64,000 nucleotides of DNA from Hyperoodon ampullatus (lineage: Eukaryota; Chordata; Mammalia; Artiodactyla; Ziphiidae). The stretch is taken from contig OX457056.1 of NCBI GenBank assembly GCA_949752795.1, positions 176,352,428-176,416,427 of the forward strand. The letters run 5' to 3'. The notes under the pieces were generated by a model. The model was given only the letters and a program-made list of their open reading frames with translations, did not search any database and was not told the DNA's origin. This document shows, piece after piece, positions 34,560 through 58,228 of this stretch (position 1 is the stretch's first letter; each line of letters begins with the position of its first letter). Both the position numbers and the translations under genes were made by a program.

Positions 34560-35295
34560 TCTCATCTACCCATGAAAGTGCACTATCTAAACTGTTTTAT
34601 TTCTTGGTTTTTCACCTCTCCAATTCCCTTATTGTAGGTTCTATACTTGTAACCTCTGCCATTTCTCTCTCTACGTGGCAACTAGGATCACAGTAAAATG
34701 ATCTAAAGCCTAGATTCGCAGTTGGCACACCAAACCATTTCATTCACTTGTACCCTAAACCAGCTATCTTTAATGACTCCTTTGCTTTATGTCACTACTT
34801 TCTCTTGCCCTTTCACTCTTCTTCTTCTGTTTGGGTTCAATCTTCTTACCTGGATTATAATGTTCTAAGTGGCTTCAGTGTCCCCCACTACTTCCAATCT
34901 ATCCTCTATAGTGAACTCGGATCCACTTTTTTTTTTTTTTTTTTTTTTTGCGGTACGCGGGCCTCTCACCATTGTGGCCTCTCCCGTTGCGGAGCACAGG
35001 CTCCAGGCGCGCAGGCTCAGCGGCCATGGCTCATGGGCCCAGCCGCTCCGTGGCATGTGGGATCTTCCCAGACCGGGGCATGAACCCGTGTCCCCTGCCA
35101 TCAGCTGGCGGACTCTCAACCACTGGCCACCAGGGAAGCCCCTCGGATCCACTTTTAATCTAGCCTTTAAAGCCCTCCACAACTCAATCCCTACCTAAAT
35201 TCACAGCCTCATCTGACCTCACTCTATAGCGTATACATCATGCTCCAGCCAAAATGGCATACTTGCTGCCCCCTTAACACACCATCAAAACTGGC
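34560..35295 (+). mobile_element. L2-like fragment split by a CHR SINE
   Basis: AAAGCCCTCCACAACTCAAT and ATCATGCTCCAGCCAAAATG (35170-35260) match L2. The part before the SINE at 34931 is more decayed and its left limit uncertain. Confidence 0.5.
34931..35141 (-). mobile_element. CHR SINE, short type, reverse, with TSD
   Basis: Reverse copy with a perfect 15-bp TSD, CTCGGATCCACTTTT (34916-34930 and 35142-35156). The B-box half carries small changes (CCCTGCCATCAGCTGG). It is inserted into an L2-like fragment. Confidence 0.93.
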
Positions 35296-35684
35296 CCCTA
35301 ATGCCAAGAGCACAAACCATTAAAGGGGAAAAAAAAAAAAAGGATAAATGGGGACTTCATCGGTATTTAAAAGTTCTGCTTTTTGAAAGACACCCTTAAG
35401 AAAATAAGTCAACAGGCTGGGAAAACATTTGCAAAACATATATCTCATCAAGAACTTGGATCCAGAATACATGAAGAACTCAACAATAAAACTAATTATA
35501 AAAAGGGCTAAAGATGTGACCAGTCACTTCACCAAAAGAGATGTGAATGGCAAACAGGCATGTGAAAAGATGTTCAACACCACTAAAGACTGGTCGTGCA
35601 AATTTCATCACAGTGAAATGCAAATGGAAACCATAATGAGGGACTACATACCTACTTAAATGGCTAAAATTTTTTTTTTAAATG

Positions 35685-35802
35685 GGGGACTTCCCTGGAG
35701 TTCCAGTGGTTAAGACTCCGAGCTTCCAGTGCAAGGGGTGAGGGTTTGATCCCTGGTTGGGGAACTAAGACCCCACGTGCCGCTCAGTGTGGCAAAAAAA
35801 AA
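35685..35802 (+). mobile_element. Minimal tRNA-derived SINE (CHR-related)
   Basis: A copy of only about 118 bp: GGGGACTTCCCTGGAGTTCC through GGTTTGATCCCTGGTTGGGG and CCCCACGTGCCGCTCAGTGT to a short A-tail. It has the tRNA-like head and a brief tail but none of the CHR long or short body. It is probably a different, older cetartiodactyl subfamily. Confidence 0.8.
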
Positions 35803-36321
35803 GGGGGAGGGTGGTAATTACAAAACATTGGCAAGAATGAAGAGCAACAAAACACACACTGATGGTGGGACAGCAAAGTAGTACAGTACTTTGAAAACTG
35901 TTGGGCAGTTTCTCATAAAACTAAACATGCGTTCCTAGGTACTTACACAAGAGAAATAAAACCCATGTCCACGCAAACACCTGTATGCAAATAGCTTTAC
36001 TCATAATAGCAAAAGCTGGAAATAACTCAACCTTCCAGCAACAGGTGAATGCATAAACAAATATGGTACATACATAATGGACTACTGAATATACCTATAT
36101 ATGCAACATGGATGATCCTTAAGAGCATTATGCCCAATGAAAGAAACCAGACACAAAAAAACTACAACCAGTCTGATTGCATTTATGACCTTCTGGAAAG
36201 GGCTAAACTAAAAGGACAGAAAGTCTGTGCACTTGCAAAGCTCTTGGGAGTTGAGCAAGGGGATTAGTGAACAACAGGACAGGGGGAAACATTTTTGGGG
36301 TGATCAAAATGTTGTGTATCG

Positions 36322-36539
36322 GGCTTCCCTGGTGGCGCACTGGTTAAGAGTCTGCCTGCGGATGCAGGGGACACGGGTTCGTGCCCCGGTGTGGGAAGAT
36401 CCCACATGCCGCGGAGCGGCTGGGCCCGTGAGCCATGGCTGCTGAGCCTGCGCGTCCAGAGCCTGTGCTTCGCAACGGGAGAGGCCACAACAATGAGAGG
36501 CCCACATACCGCAAAAAAAATAAATAAATAAAATTTAAA
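36322..36539 (+). mobile_element. CHR SINE, short type, inside an L1, with TSD
   Basis: Short copy with a TAAATAAATAAAATTT tail. The perfect 16-bp TSD AAAATGTTGTGTATCG (36306-36321 and 36540-36555) shows it interrupted an L1 3' region that continues on both sides. Confidence 0.95.
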
Positions 36540-37186
36540 AAAATGTTGTGTATCGTTTATGGTGATGATTACACAACTGTATAGATCTGTCAAACTTCAC
36601 CGAACTGTAGACCTAAATCAACAAGGCAGTTTGCTGTATGTAAATTATACTTCAATTAAAGCAGAACAACTGTCTCTGGACCATGACTCTTGGCCTGATA
36701 ATGCTGTTAATTGTCTAAGAAATACTTAGTGCCTGTTGCAATCCTAATAATTGTTTGATGTGCAACTAAACCACAAAATTTCCTGATTACTTAACCCCAA
36801 AGTTGCAAATGGCTGCCTAGAATCCAGCTTTAAGAGTGAAGAAAAAAAAAATCTAAAATTTATAATAGGGAGATTTAACACATAAATTCGAATTTCCAGC
36901 TTGGTTTAAAATACCATCAGGCAAAAAAACCAAAACAAACAAACAAACAAAAAACACCATGAGGCACTGTCACATGACAGAGCCAGGGATGTGAGCTTAC
37001 CCCAGTCCTTAACCACTTCCAATGGACTCACACTTAACCATTTAACTTACTTGGCTGCTTATTTATCTCACTTTACTCAATACTTGACTAATTAATCCTT
37101 AACCCATCCTTCCTTTCTGATACCTATAGCTCTTTACCACATTCATCATACCTTGCTTTGTATTATGGATCTTTGAACACATTTTT

Positions 37187-37376
37187 TTTTTTTTTTTTTG
37201 CGGTATGCGGGCCTCTCACTGTTGTGGCCTCTCCCATTGCGGAGCACAGGCTCAGCGGCCATGGCTCACGGGCCTAGCCGCTCCGCGGCATGTGTGATCT
37301 TCCCGGACCGGGGCACGAACCCGCATCCCCTGCATTGGCAGGCGGACTCTCAACCACTGCGCCACCAGGGAAGCCC
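37187..37376 (-). mobile_element. CHR SINE, short type, reverse, internal deletion
   Basis: Reverse copy with TSD TGAACACATTTTT (37174-37186 and 37377-37389). It lacks about 15 nt that other copies have between two CAGGCTC direct repeats, leaving one CAGGCTC. Confidence 0.93.
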
Positions 37377-37389
37377 TGAACACATTTTT

Positions 37390-38779
37390 AAAATCCCAAC
37401 CAGACCATAATTCCAGACGGTCTCTGAATTATCAATCTATTTTTATAGACTCACACAATGCCTTCCAGAGTTGATACTTAATAAAATGAACAGTGATCGG
37501 TATTACAAAGTGATGTATACAAAAATTCTATGAAAGAATACCAGTAACAATACAACTTCTATCAGGGAGAAATGTTAAAAACAAGTTATAAATGTAGTTT
37601 TCCCATGAGTTCTCAATCAGGTTCCATTTACTACAGTCTATTATTAACTATAAATGAAGACTGTACAAAAAATAGCATCTTTTCAAACAGAATAAAACAG
37701 GCCCACGTATTAAAAGAATGCAAGAAACCTGCCAAATACAAGTAACTCCTAGGTTTGGGTTAAACTTAGCATATGACTGATAACAGAGGCTGCTTTTGCT
37801 AGGCTAAGTTCAAACACTTTAGAAATGAGCAATTAACAGTCCAAGCTAGAGAATTCACAGTAAGTCAAACAGGAAAGTTCCCAAAATCTAGCCAGTGTAT
37901 ATCAACAGAAGTACTTAAAAGTCACTACAGCAGTAAGTTCTCAATAAACACATTTGCCTTGATGATGGCAAGATAACTATCTAACCACTTGTATGATGGT
38001 TATCTTTTACCTATGGATACAACATCCACCTATTTTATCCATAAGTATGGTACGAGGGCACCTCTAAAAATGCCTAGAACCAGACCACAATCCCCTCCTC
38101 TACTTTCACTAATACAGGGTAATATAATCAAGTTGCATTAACAGAAGCAATGGCATGTCTGGTCCCCTGGGAGATACAAGTTCCACGGCACTTTGCCCAG
38201 CTTAGACCACAGTATTGACTACAATCCAGAGAACACCCAGCAGAGGTTAAGCAGGAACATTCATGATATCTAGAAACCGTATCAGAGGAAGGCTGAGGAG
38301 GAAAACAGGCTATACAGTCTAAATAAGAATAAAGGAAGGTGACAGTTAACTCAAATAACTAAATGGCATCATGCAGAAGAACAGCCAGACTTATTTAACT
38401 TTACTCTAGAAGAATTAAAAACAATTAGTTACAGTGAAAGAGTATTCAGCTCAGCATTTCTCAGAGAACTATTAAGATGTCTTCTAAAGTAATGGTTTTG
38501 CTCTGAAGTATCTGAGCAAAGGGGATGGCCATTAAAATTATTCAGAAAAGAATCCCAACTATTTGTAGGTACCTTACAAACCTAAAATTCTAGAACTAAG
38601 TCATATACTATATTAAAAATTCAGCATAGAATCCTTTTATTTTTGCAATTCTAGCTAAATGGACTGATTACAGGGTATGTATTTTATCCTGCCCTATACC
38701 CCCAAGTTGTGTTCATTTCCTCGGCCTTTACAGGCAAATGTTCTACTTGCTGATCGTCTTCCTTCCTTATGCTACATAT
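37390..38779. other. Intergenic, no feature seen
   Basis: AT-rich, no recognisable repeat or frame. Lies 2-3 kb past the DHX15 3' end. Confidence 0.6.
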
Positions 38780-38965
38780 TCTGCACTCTGTATCTAGGGG
38801 TTCTGTATCCATGGTTGGTTGAATCTAGGGATGTGGGACCTGTGTTTACAGAGGGCCAACTGTACTATGCCATTTTATATAAGGGACTTGAGCATGCACG
38901 GATTTTGGTATCCACAAGGGGTCCTAGAACCAGTTCCCCACAGTTACTGAGAATGACTATATTCA
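38780..38965. mobile_element. Tigger/MER8-like DNA transposon remnant
   Basis: GGGTTCTGTATCCATGGTTG, GAGGGCCAACTGTACTATGC, AAGGGACTTGAGCATGCACG and GGTATCCACAAGGGGTCCTA in this order match non-autonomous Tigger (TcMar) elements of the MER8 kind. No transposase is present. Confidence 0.7.
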
Positions 38966-39887
38966 CAACAAAAAGCAGTTCTACTTATTTTAAACTGAGA
39001 GGTAAGGAGACCTCTCCAGAAAATCTTCAAAAAAGATTTTCTGAATTACTATGGAGGGAATTTTAATAGTTTGGTAGGCATGATAATAGGGAATAAAAAA
39101 AAACTCGGTTTGCTCTGTTTCCAGGCAGCCACTCCCAATGCACACTCATCACTTACAAGATACAAACAATACCAGCGATTCCCAGAAACTCTGCCAAATA
39201 ACTACCTAACATTGTTCTACATATCGTTCTATAGCTTGTTTCTCTATAAGAAAACCTAATGGTCGAACTCTAGATTTTAAAAAGCACAAGGTTAAAAAAC
39301 ACACACAACACACTGAGACCTATTTAAAATTGGATAGATGGCCAGATTATAAAGATATGCAACTGATTTACCAACTGTATACTGTGGTATAATTTTAACA
39401 GATAATATATTACTTTGGCAAGACCTACCATTTTAGTGAAAACAGTCTTATCAAGTGCCTAGACTTTCTTAACCTAAAAAAAAATGCTAGCATATAATAT
39501 TGCCAATAGTTAACGTAGGATAAATTTTTAAACAATTTAAATGAAACCTAAAATATTACTTCAGCATGTAAATTACTCCATGGGAACAAAATTAAGCACT
39601 TAATAGAAGCATATTAACTCTTTCAAACCACTAGGCATCATTTAACAATAACAGCTACCTACACTGAGAAGTATCCCAGTAACCTGAAATACCCTTAACT
39701 TGCCCAATTAACTCCCTTACACCACATACTAGTTATATGCCTCAAAGTATATTTAAATCCCAACTATGTACACCTATAAATTTACCATTTAAATATTTTT
39801 AAAGAGGGGAGAGGGAGAAGAGGCAAGTCCAGACATTAATGAGTACAGTATTTACTCTTCAAGTAAAAGGAACTGATTTACTAAGAA

Positions 39888-39946
39888 CGCTTTGATGGGT
39901 CACACCCTAAAGACGGGTTGCATCTAAAGACCCTTTGATGGGTCAT
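39888..39946. repeat. Short imperfect direct repeat
   Basis: CTTTGATGGGTCA occurs at 39890 and again near 39932, with CTAAAGA-like spacers between. Confidence 0.7.
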
Positions 39947-40248
39947 TTGTGGTTAAAAAAAGGGTTTTTAACTTGTCTGTGAACTGTTACAGAGAATGGA
40001 AAGTTCACATTTTAACACACTAATTACTTTGTACATTGCATAAAACACCCAACACTGAGAATTTAGTAAAACTGACCAAGATCTATAATATCATTTCCTA
40101 TTGTCTATTTAATACAAACATTTGTTTCAGTGACTAGAGTGCTTAGGATGGTCTAAGTAAAACAAAAACATCTGCTAAAAATGTGGTAACAAAATAATAA
40201 ATAATCAGTCTTATGGAACGAACTTTAAGATGAAGAGAAAACTATCCT

Positions 40249-40254
40249 TTTATT
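40249..40254 (-). promoter_or_regulatory. Possible alternative DHX15 polyadenylation signal
   Basis: A second AATAAA on the minus strand, about 720 nt past the DHX15 stop. Use is not demonstrable from sequence. AT-rich DNA produces such hexamers by chance. Confidence 0.25.
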
Positions 40255-40516
40255 ATTCTGTCTTTGGGGATCCATTTCTGAGCAAAAACTACATACTTTA
40301 TCCCATTAGATCACATCCTGACCTAACAAAGTGCTAAACTATGTTCTTTAAAACATTGCTGTAACGACTACTTTAAAGAGCAACCCTGTGGAAAGATGCT
40401 GAATATGTAATCATAGTACACTTACAGTTTAAGGAGAGAAAAAAAAAAGTCCCACACTGGGGAAGAGAAGAAGCCATACTTAAAGAGACTAGAACAAAAA
40501 TATCAAAGTGCTGTGG

Positions 40517-40971
40517 CCAAAATTAGTATAAATAGACTTTATTGAAGTCAGTGCCTCTGTACTGAGACAGAAGATTGTGTCTACATAAGCACAAGTTGTA
40601 ACATTTCACAACTTCTAAAAGGAATGTCAACAATTACAACGATCATGCATACCATGGTCGATAATCACATTTTAGAAGCATTTTCAACCATTTCTAAAGA
40701 AATGCTTATAACATTGTTATATATAGAACTACTTTCAATAAACTGCAAAACATTGATCGACTTTTCCAGTATGAGCTACAGTGTCAACACAAAAGGGAGG
40801 CATAAATGTTTAATTTATGAAATCAGAATGGAATATTTACTGTAAAGAAAAATTAAAAAGCTTTCAAATAAAGGCCATTATTGAACCAACGTGAAGAGCA
40901 CAACTTGAACTTTTGAATTCATTCATCTTTTAAAGCTGTCCTCTGAATAACTTCAGTTCTAAGCATTGAAT
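40517..40971 (-). other. DHX15: DHX15 3' untranslated region
   Basis: About 450 nt between the DHX15 stop codon and the inferred cleavage site. It is AT-rich and free of recognisable transposon sequence, as expected for a conserved UTR. The 3' boundary is inferred from the AATAAA at 40538-40543 plus roughly 20 nt and could shift by a few tens of bases. A second AATAAA (40249-40254) lies about 290 nt further on and could serve a longer isoform. Confidence 0.75.
40538..40543 (-). promoter_or_regulatory. DHX15: Polyadenylation signal of DHX15 (AATAAA)
   Basis: Reads TTTATT on the plus strand, that is AATAAA on the DHX15 strand, 429 nt past the stop codon. It is followed by a T-rich stretch on the minus strand (about 40470-40510), suitable as a downstream element for cleavage and polyadenylation. 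Confidence 0.75.
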
Positions 40972-42505
<1,534 letters not shown>

Positions 42506-42624
42506 TTAATACAATACTTCTGATGTGCTAGTTACAGAACAAAAGTGGTGTAAAGCTACCTACATAATTAGGGACAAGCAAGCCTCACCTTTTGCTTTTT
42601 ATCTGATGGCTATATTTATTTACC

Positions 42625-42955
42625 ACTGCCTAATAAAAGCAGGAATCGGCCAACTACAGCAGGTCAAATCCAACTCACTGCCTATGTTTGTAAGGCCTGT
42701 CAGCTAATAATACTTTATACATCTTTAAATGATTAGGGGGAAAAAATCACAAGAGAAACATTTGGTGACAATGGAGTGGAAATCACATAAAATTTACATT
42801 TCAGTGAAGTTTTATTGGAACACAGGCATTCCCATTTGTCCAAGGCTGCTTTTGTGCTACAAGGGCAGGCAGAGTTGAATAGTTTTAATAGGGACCTAAT
42901 GGGCCCAACAAAGCCTAATATATACTATTTGGCCTTTCCTGCCTTAGACTATCTA
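42625..42955. mobile_element. hAT-type non-autonomous DNA transposon remnant
   Basis: Has TTTTATTGGAACACAGGCAT, TTGTCCAAGGCTGCTTTTG and ACAAAGCCTAATATATACTA, a well-known ancient mammalian repeat skeleton. Same family as 22915-23030. It lies in DHX15 intron 12. Confidence 0.65.
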
Positions 42956-43149
42956 GAGTAGGTTCTTAACGCCAGGTGACAACTTTGTGGTAGCTGAACA
43001 ATTACTAAAAGATTCATTATCTACAATCAAACACATCAATTGGTGGCACTCATCTAACATTTAACAAATACCAAAGCAGATGAAGACAGCCCTTTCCAAT
43101 TCTAGAACTCTAGTAATATAAAGAATATGTGTGAATAATAGAAATGAAT

Positions 43150-43235
43150 AATACATAATAGAAAATAAACTCAATTTTATTCAATAAATATTTACTAAGC
43201 ACCTACTAGGTGCCAGGTACTACACTGCATGCCCT
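43150..43235 (-). mobile_element. L2/MIR-like fragment
   Basis: AATAAATATTTACTAAGCAC and CTACTAGGTGCCAGGTACTA. Too short to separate L2 from MIR. Confidence 0.5.
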
Positions 43236-44017
43236 ATTTCTAATAAATTTTAATCTTGAGAGAATTAGAAATCCATAACGCTTGAGTAATAGAGCAAGGC
43301 ATGAAAATCCTAACTCTAATAAGATCTTTTAAGATGCCACAGTAAACATTCTGTTGCTTTGATTTCAAATACAATGAGCCAATCTACTTTCATTCTGACT
43401 CAGTGCATTTAAGTCCATTTTATTTATTGAGCGCATCTGGCCTTAAGGCAGGCCACATCTTGCTTAAAAGACAGAGCCAAAGGAGACAATGAAAAAAAAC
43501 AAGTGGGATATATAAGAGATAACTAAAACCAATCCCATCCCAAGTAAGGGATTGACTTGTTTTCATCAGAAAAACTTTGCATTTTTAAAAACATAATCTG
43601 TTTTAAGTCCCTTAAAATAAATAGTCACTAGATTTACCTGACAAGTTTTACTTCAGCCTCCAATATAAAACACAAAGCTAAATGAAATGTTTTAAATTAT
43701 TTTTCATCTCTATTACTTAAATCAAAAGACATGCCTGGCTTTCCCAGCACCAAGTGTCTTAAAGACTCCATTAATAAAAAAGTAAGTCTAAAATTGATTT
43801 CTATGTAACTGGATCACTAACTATGCCATTTAGTGAATTAATTTAGACACCTAAAAACTTCTCAGTATATCAGTTCATTCAAGAATTTGGACATAAAATT
43901 TAAGATCAATATTTATAGGCATTCTTTAACTGAATTTTTGTGTTTACGTGGATTCCAAGGGCTGCTATAGAAAACAAACATTATTATGTAAACATTTAAT
44001 TATGCACTTCTGTATTA

Positions 44018-54157
<10,140 letters not shown>

Positions 54158-55086
54158 TTAAGAAATAAACAGTATTTAACTTATACTACTGGCCAAGTAC
54201 AATTCAAATAGTAAGATTAGCATTAACTTTCACTAAACAATCAGTTACAACCCACTAAATAAACCAGAAATAAGGTTTGATCTTTAATGACCAATGCTAC
54301 ATAAAGACGAATAAAAATTCAAAGTTTCATTTAGCTCATCATAGTACCTTACTTCAACAAAAAATCTTCAGGTTATTACTCAATCACATCATGTTTTGAT
54401 TATTCAAAGAGCAGAAGAGCATCAAAAGAAAATTATCGATAAAGCAATATAAGCTTACCTCACAGAATGTCTCCCTGAGAGAACACTCTTTGGTTAATAT
54501 CCAAACTCCACACAACACGTAACATCTTTCAATATTTTCAGGCAACATTGACAAAGGAAAACTTTATATCACCAACAGGCAACTCAGTATTTTAAACAAA
54601 ATGGCACATAGGGATGAAAATCTCAAGTTAGAATCCAAGAATTTGCAGATCAGCAGAACAGAACGTAGATGTTTTGTAAAGTGTATAGTCTCAAAGGGGG
54701 TGTCACTGCATACAAGGAAACTGTTAATCATTTCAACTTTTTATTGACAGGGAATAATGTTTAAAGCATTTACATACTAACATGATAGCTTGTTTTTTGA
54801 CATGGGTGTTTTACTGTATTTTAAACAGGTTTTAGAAGATTAGGGGCTTGAGAATGACATGTTACAGTTTTTCTTTTTAAACAACGGGAAAATGGGATCC
54901 TCATTATCATTTTCCCCAAAACATCTGATTTTGGGAACAGATTGCTGCCATTAAGTAGGAAATATGTGTATATGCAAGCAGCTGACACAGAAGATAAATC
55001 AGCGTCTGCTCTTAAAAGCTTTTACAGTTTGTAAAGAAACATTAGAGGTGGAGAGGAAGTGTAATGACATCAAAAATGCACTGTAA

Positions 55087-55302
55087 GGGCTTCCCTGGTG
55101 GCACAGTGGTTGAGAGTCTGCCTGCCAATGCAGGGGACATGGGTTCGTGCCCCGGTCCGAGAAGATCCCACATGCCGCGGAGCGGCTAGGCCCGTGAGCC
55201 ATGGCCACTGAGCCTGCGCGTCTGGAGCCTGTGCTCCGCAACAGGAGAGGCCACAATAGTGAGAGGCCCGCGTATCGCAAAAAAAAAAAAAAAAAAAAAA
55301 AA
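55087..55302 (+). mobile_element. CHR SINE, short type, in DHX15 intron 6
   Basis: Near-consensus short copy with an A-tail near 27 nt. The TSD AAAATGCACTGTAA (55073-55086) against AAAATGTGCTGTAA (55303-55316) has two differences. Confidence 0.93.
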
Positions 55303-55546
55303 AAATGTGCTGTAAGATTTTTAAAGTGTTTATTTCCGAAGTGAAGACAAGGAAAACTTACTGAGAAAATGGCATTTAGGAGAGTTGTGGAAGGTAAGGT
55401 GGGATCTACCCACAAGAGGGAAGGGAAGAGCACTAGAAATAGAAGGTTCGGCTTAAACGAGACAGCATGTGGACAAGACTGCCCATAGGCACATGTAAGA
55501 AAGGACTCACACTGCCAGGAAATCTTGGAGGTTTAAGATTACTAGA

Positions 55547-55794
55547 ATGCCGCGGAGCAACTAAGCCTGTGTGCCACAGCCACTGAGCCTGCACTCTAGA
55601 GCCTGCGAGCCAAAACTACTGAAGCCCATGCGCCTAGAGCCCATGCTCTTCAACAAGAGAAGCCACCGCAATGAGAAGCCCGAGCACCATAACAAAGAGT
55701 AGCCCCCGCTCGCCGCAACCAGAGAAAGCCTGCGCACAGCAACGAAGACCCAACACAGCCAAAAATAAATAAATAAATTTATATATATTAAAAA
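55547..55794 (+). mobile_element. 5'-truncated long-type CHR SINE with TSD
   Basis: Starts abruptly at ATGCCGCGGAGCAACTAAGC, in the middle of the long CHR body. The tRNA-like head with both pol III promoter boxes is missing, while the 3' part and the AAAATAAATAAATAAA tail are complete. The 12-bp TSD AAGATTACTAGA (55535-55546 and 55795-55806) is perfect, so the truncation happened at insertion rather than by later deletion. Confidence 0.93.
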
Positions 55795-56395
55795 AAGATT
55801 ACTAGAGCATCACTAACAGGATAATATTCTAGAATCACTTACATGTCTAAGACCAAAACGCTCCCTTTGTGCATTGGTCAGTTGAAAAGACTGCTAACTA
55901 GCAAATGGACAATAAACCGTAAGTGGTTTGATGCTAATGAAATATATTTTCCAGAACATTTCGAAGACACGCACATTCAATAATTAGAGCTGAAGCAAGC
56001 ATAAACAAGGTTAACAGGTGAACTTGAATAAATATAACCCGAGTTTATTTAATATTCTTCTACAAAGTCAGTGTGTTGTAGTGGAAGGAGCAGGGGTAGG
56101 TGGCAAAGCCAGGAATCAAACCTAAATAGCTAAGTAAGAGTGGAGAGGTTTTAACACCCCCAAGCTTTAATTTCCTTTTATAACTCTTGTATACTAGTCT
56201 AGCTGAGACAGAATTTTAAGATATAAACTTAGATAATGAATGTGGAAAGCCCTTATAAATTATACAGAATCACAAACTACATGCCTGTGATTACATAAGA
56301 GGTCTTGTGGTTTTCTGTTATTCTGGGGTGAAAATGGTTGCCATTATGGATAAATGTTGTACTTCTAGATAGATGTTTAAAACATATTTTGGGGG

Positions 56396-56614
56396 GGGGC
56401 TTCCCTGGTGACGCAGTGGTTGAGAGTCCGCCTGCTGATGCAGGGGACACGGGTTCGTGCCCCGGTCCGGGAAGATCCCACATGCTGTGGAGCGGATGGG
56501 CCCGTGAGCCATGGCCGCTGAGCCTGCGTGTCCGGAGCCTGTGCTCCGCAACAGGAGAAGCCACAACAGTGAGAGGCCCGCATACCGAAAAAACAAACAA
56601 ATGAACAAACAAAA
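56396..56614 (+). mobile_element. CHR SINE, short type, in DHX15 intron 6
   Basis: Short copy with a CAAACAAATGAACAAAC-type tail. The TSD AAACATATTTTGGGGG (56380-56395 and 56615-56630) is perfect. Confidence 0.94.
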
Positions 56615-58228
56615 AAACATATTTTGGGGGAAAAAAAACATTTCACGTATTTCTAATACAACAAAATATACTCAATGTAATAAAAATGTATTGATGTGAT
56701 TAACCCTTTGAGTTATTTAAAAACAATTTTTGTCCACCAAATAATTTCACTTGGTGTTCATGTGTTTTCTCTGGGTATGTGTGTGACAAATCATACACCA
56801 CCTTATAAGGTGATGTGGATGTGTGATTTCACAAGCGTTTAAGAATCAGGTGATTACACCAACTTTGGCAAGCTCCGTGTCATTACTGATGATAAAGTCA
56901 ACTGCCATCCAAAGTCACACTCTGAAATACAAGCATAAAAAGACCTAGAGAAGCATGGTCTTTAGACTTCTACCAAAGATTTAAAAAGTAAATTGGTTAA
57001 AAAGCTTTAAGGTGATAAAAAAAATTTTTTGAGTAGGACCTACCTACCCTATGAGAGGTGGGTTTTTGGACAAATATGGGGAACACTCATATAACAAACT
57101 GTACAACTCTGAGGGAGGTATTTCTACTGACTCTACCACTAGAGCTGGATAAATACTACTAACTAAAGCTAAATAAAACATACACACCCACAGATTACAA
57201 AAGAACAGAGAAATAAATGAGACGATAAAAGTTATCTAGCTGTCTTGGAACCTTAGCAGTGGGGTGAGTGAGGCAAGCCCTAAGTATGTTCTAGATGTGT
57301 TAAGTGGCACATGATCTAATTAGGAAGTGGTCATAACACGGTGATACTGAATTTGTCAAGGGACTTACATATTACCAACAGGAATATATATGTTATAAGC
57401 TTTCTAGACTGTAGCTTGGCAATAAGTGTTCAAAGAGTCTTAAAGAGTGTTCAAACCTCACTTGCAAAGGAATTATTTCAGGTAAATAACCCTATAGAAT
57501 AAACACTATGACAAAAAGTCTGGCGATGCCAATTCTAATCTTTTTATATTATACGTGTTAAGAATAAACTCTCAGCTAGATTTATCCCTTTCTTCCTCAA
57601 TAATCTGCCTTCTAATGGAATCCACATTGATTTATTTCAATAATTCCATTTCAAAGTACTTGAGTTGCTCTACTTGAATTCTATTTGGACATGGTAATGC
57701 ATTTAGGTTAAACAAATTTGGATTTTTAGTCCCTAGGGAACTCGGTGGGGTCTCCAATTCAGTGAGGACATTAGCTTGTATGTAAATGTCCCAGCAGCAC
57801 CACACTAAGTTATCTTCAGATAGTGTATTATTAAGCCTCTCTTTAAAACTATAGAGCCATCTCCACAAGGGCCATTTCTCTTTTTTATTGAGTATGTATG
57901 CTCTGAGCATACATTGTTAATTAGTAAACTCTAAGATAAGCTACAGAAAAATCAGCTATTTGTATGGACAAAATTAATGAAAACTAAATAAAAACAAAAA
58001 TAGTTGCTGGATTTTTAATAACACCAAATCTATATAAAACAACAGCTATAAGTCTTAGTCAAAAAATGCATACAAGTGACTTACTGATGAGTAAACTTTC
58101 ATGCATGTACAAAACCACTGTAGCTTTAGCTTAAAGTCAAATATTTGAACAAATGTCAAGCATGATCAAAACAGGTAAAAGTCTCCACCCTCACATAAAT
58201 TTTATGAATTGTGTTCTCAACCTTTCTT

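Larger units (their letters stand above)
35385..36670 (+). mobile_element. L1 ORF2 end and 3' UTR, broken by two SINEs
   Basis: Starts in the C-terminal part of L1 ORF2 (AACTTGGATCCAGAATACAT and CACCAAAAGAGATGTGAATG) and continues through the usual tail (TTACTCATAATAGCAAAAGC, ATGGATGATCCTTAAGAGC) to TACTTCAATTAAAG near 36660. It is interrupted at 35685 and 36322 by SINEs. Reading frames are broken by many stops; not functional. Confidence 0.8.
38966..40516. other. Immediate downstream flank of DHX15
   Basis: AT-rich sequence beyond the inferred polyadenylation site. It holds the alternative AATAAA at 40249 and the short direct repeat at 39890. Transcription probably reads through part of it before terminating. 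Confidence 0.55.
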
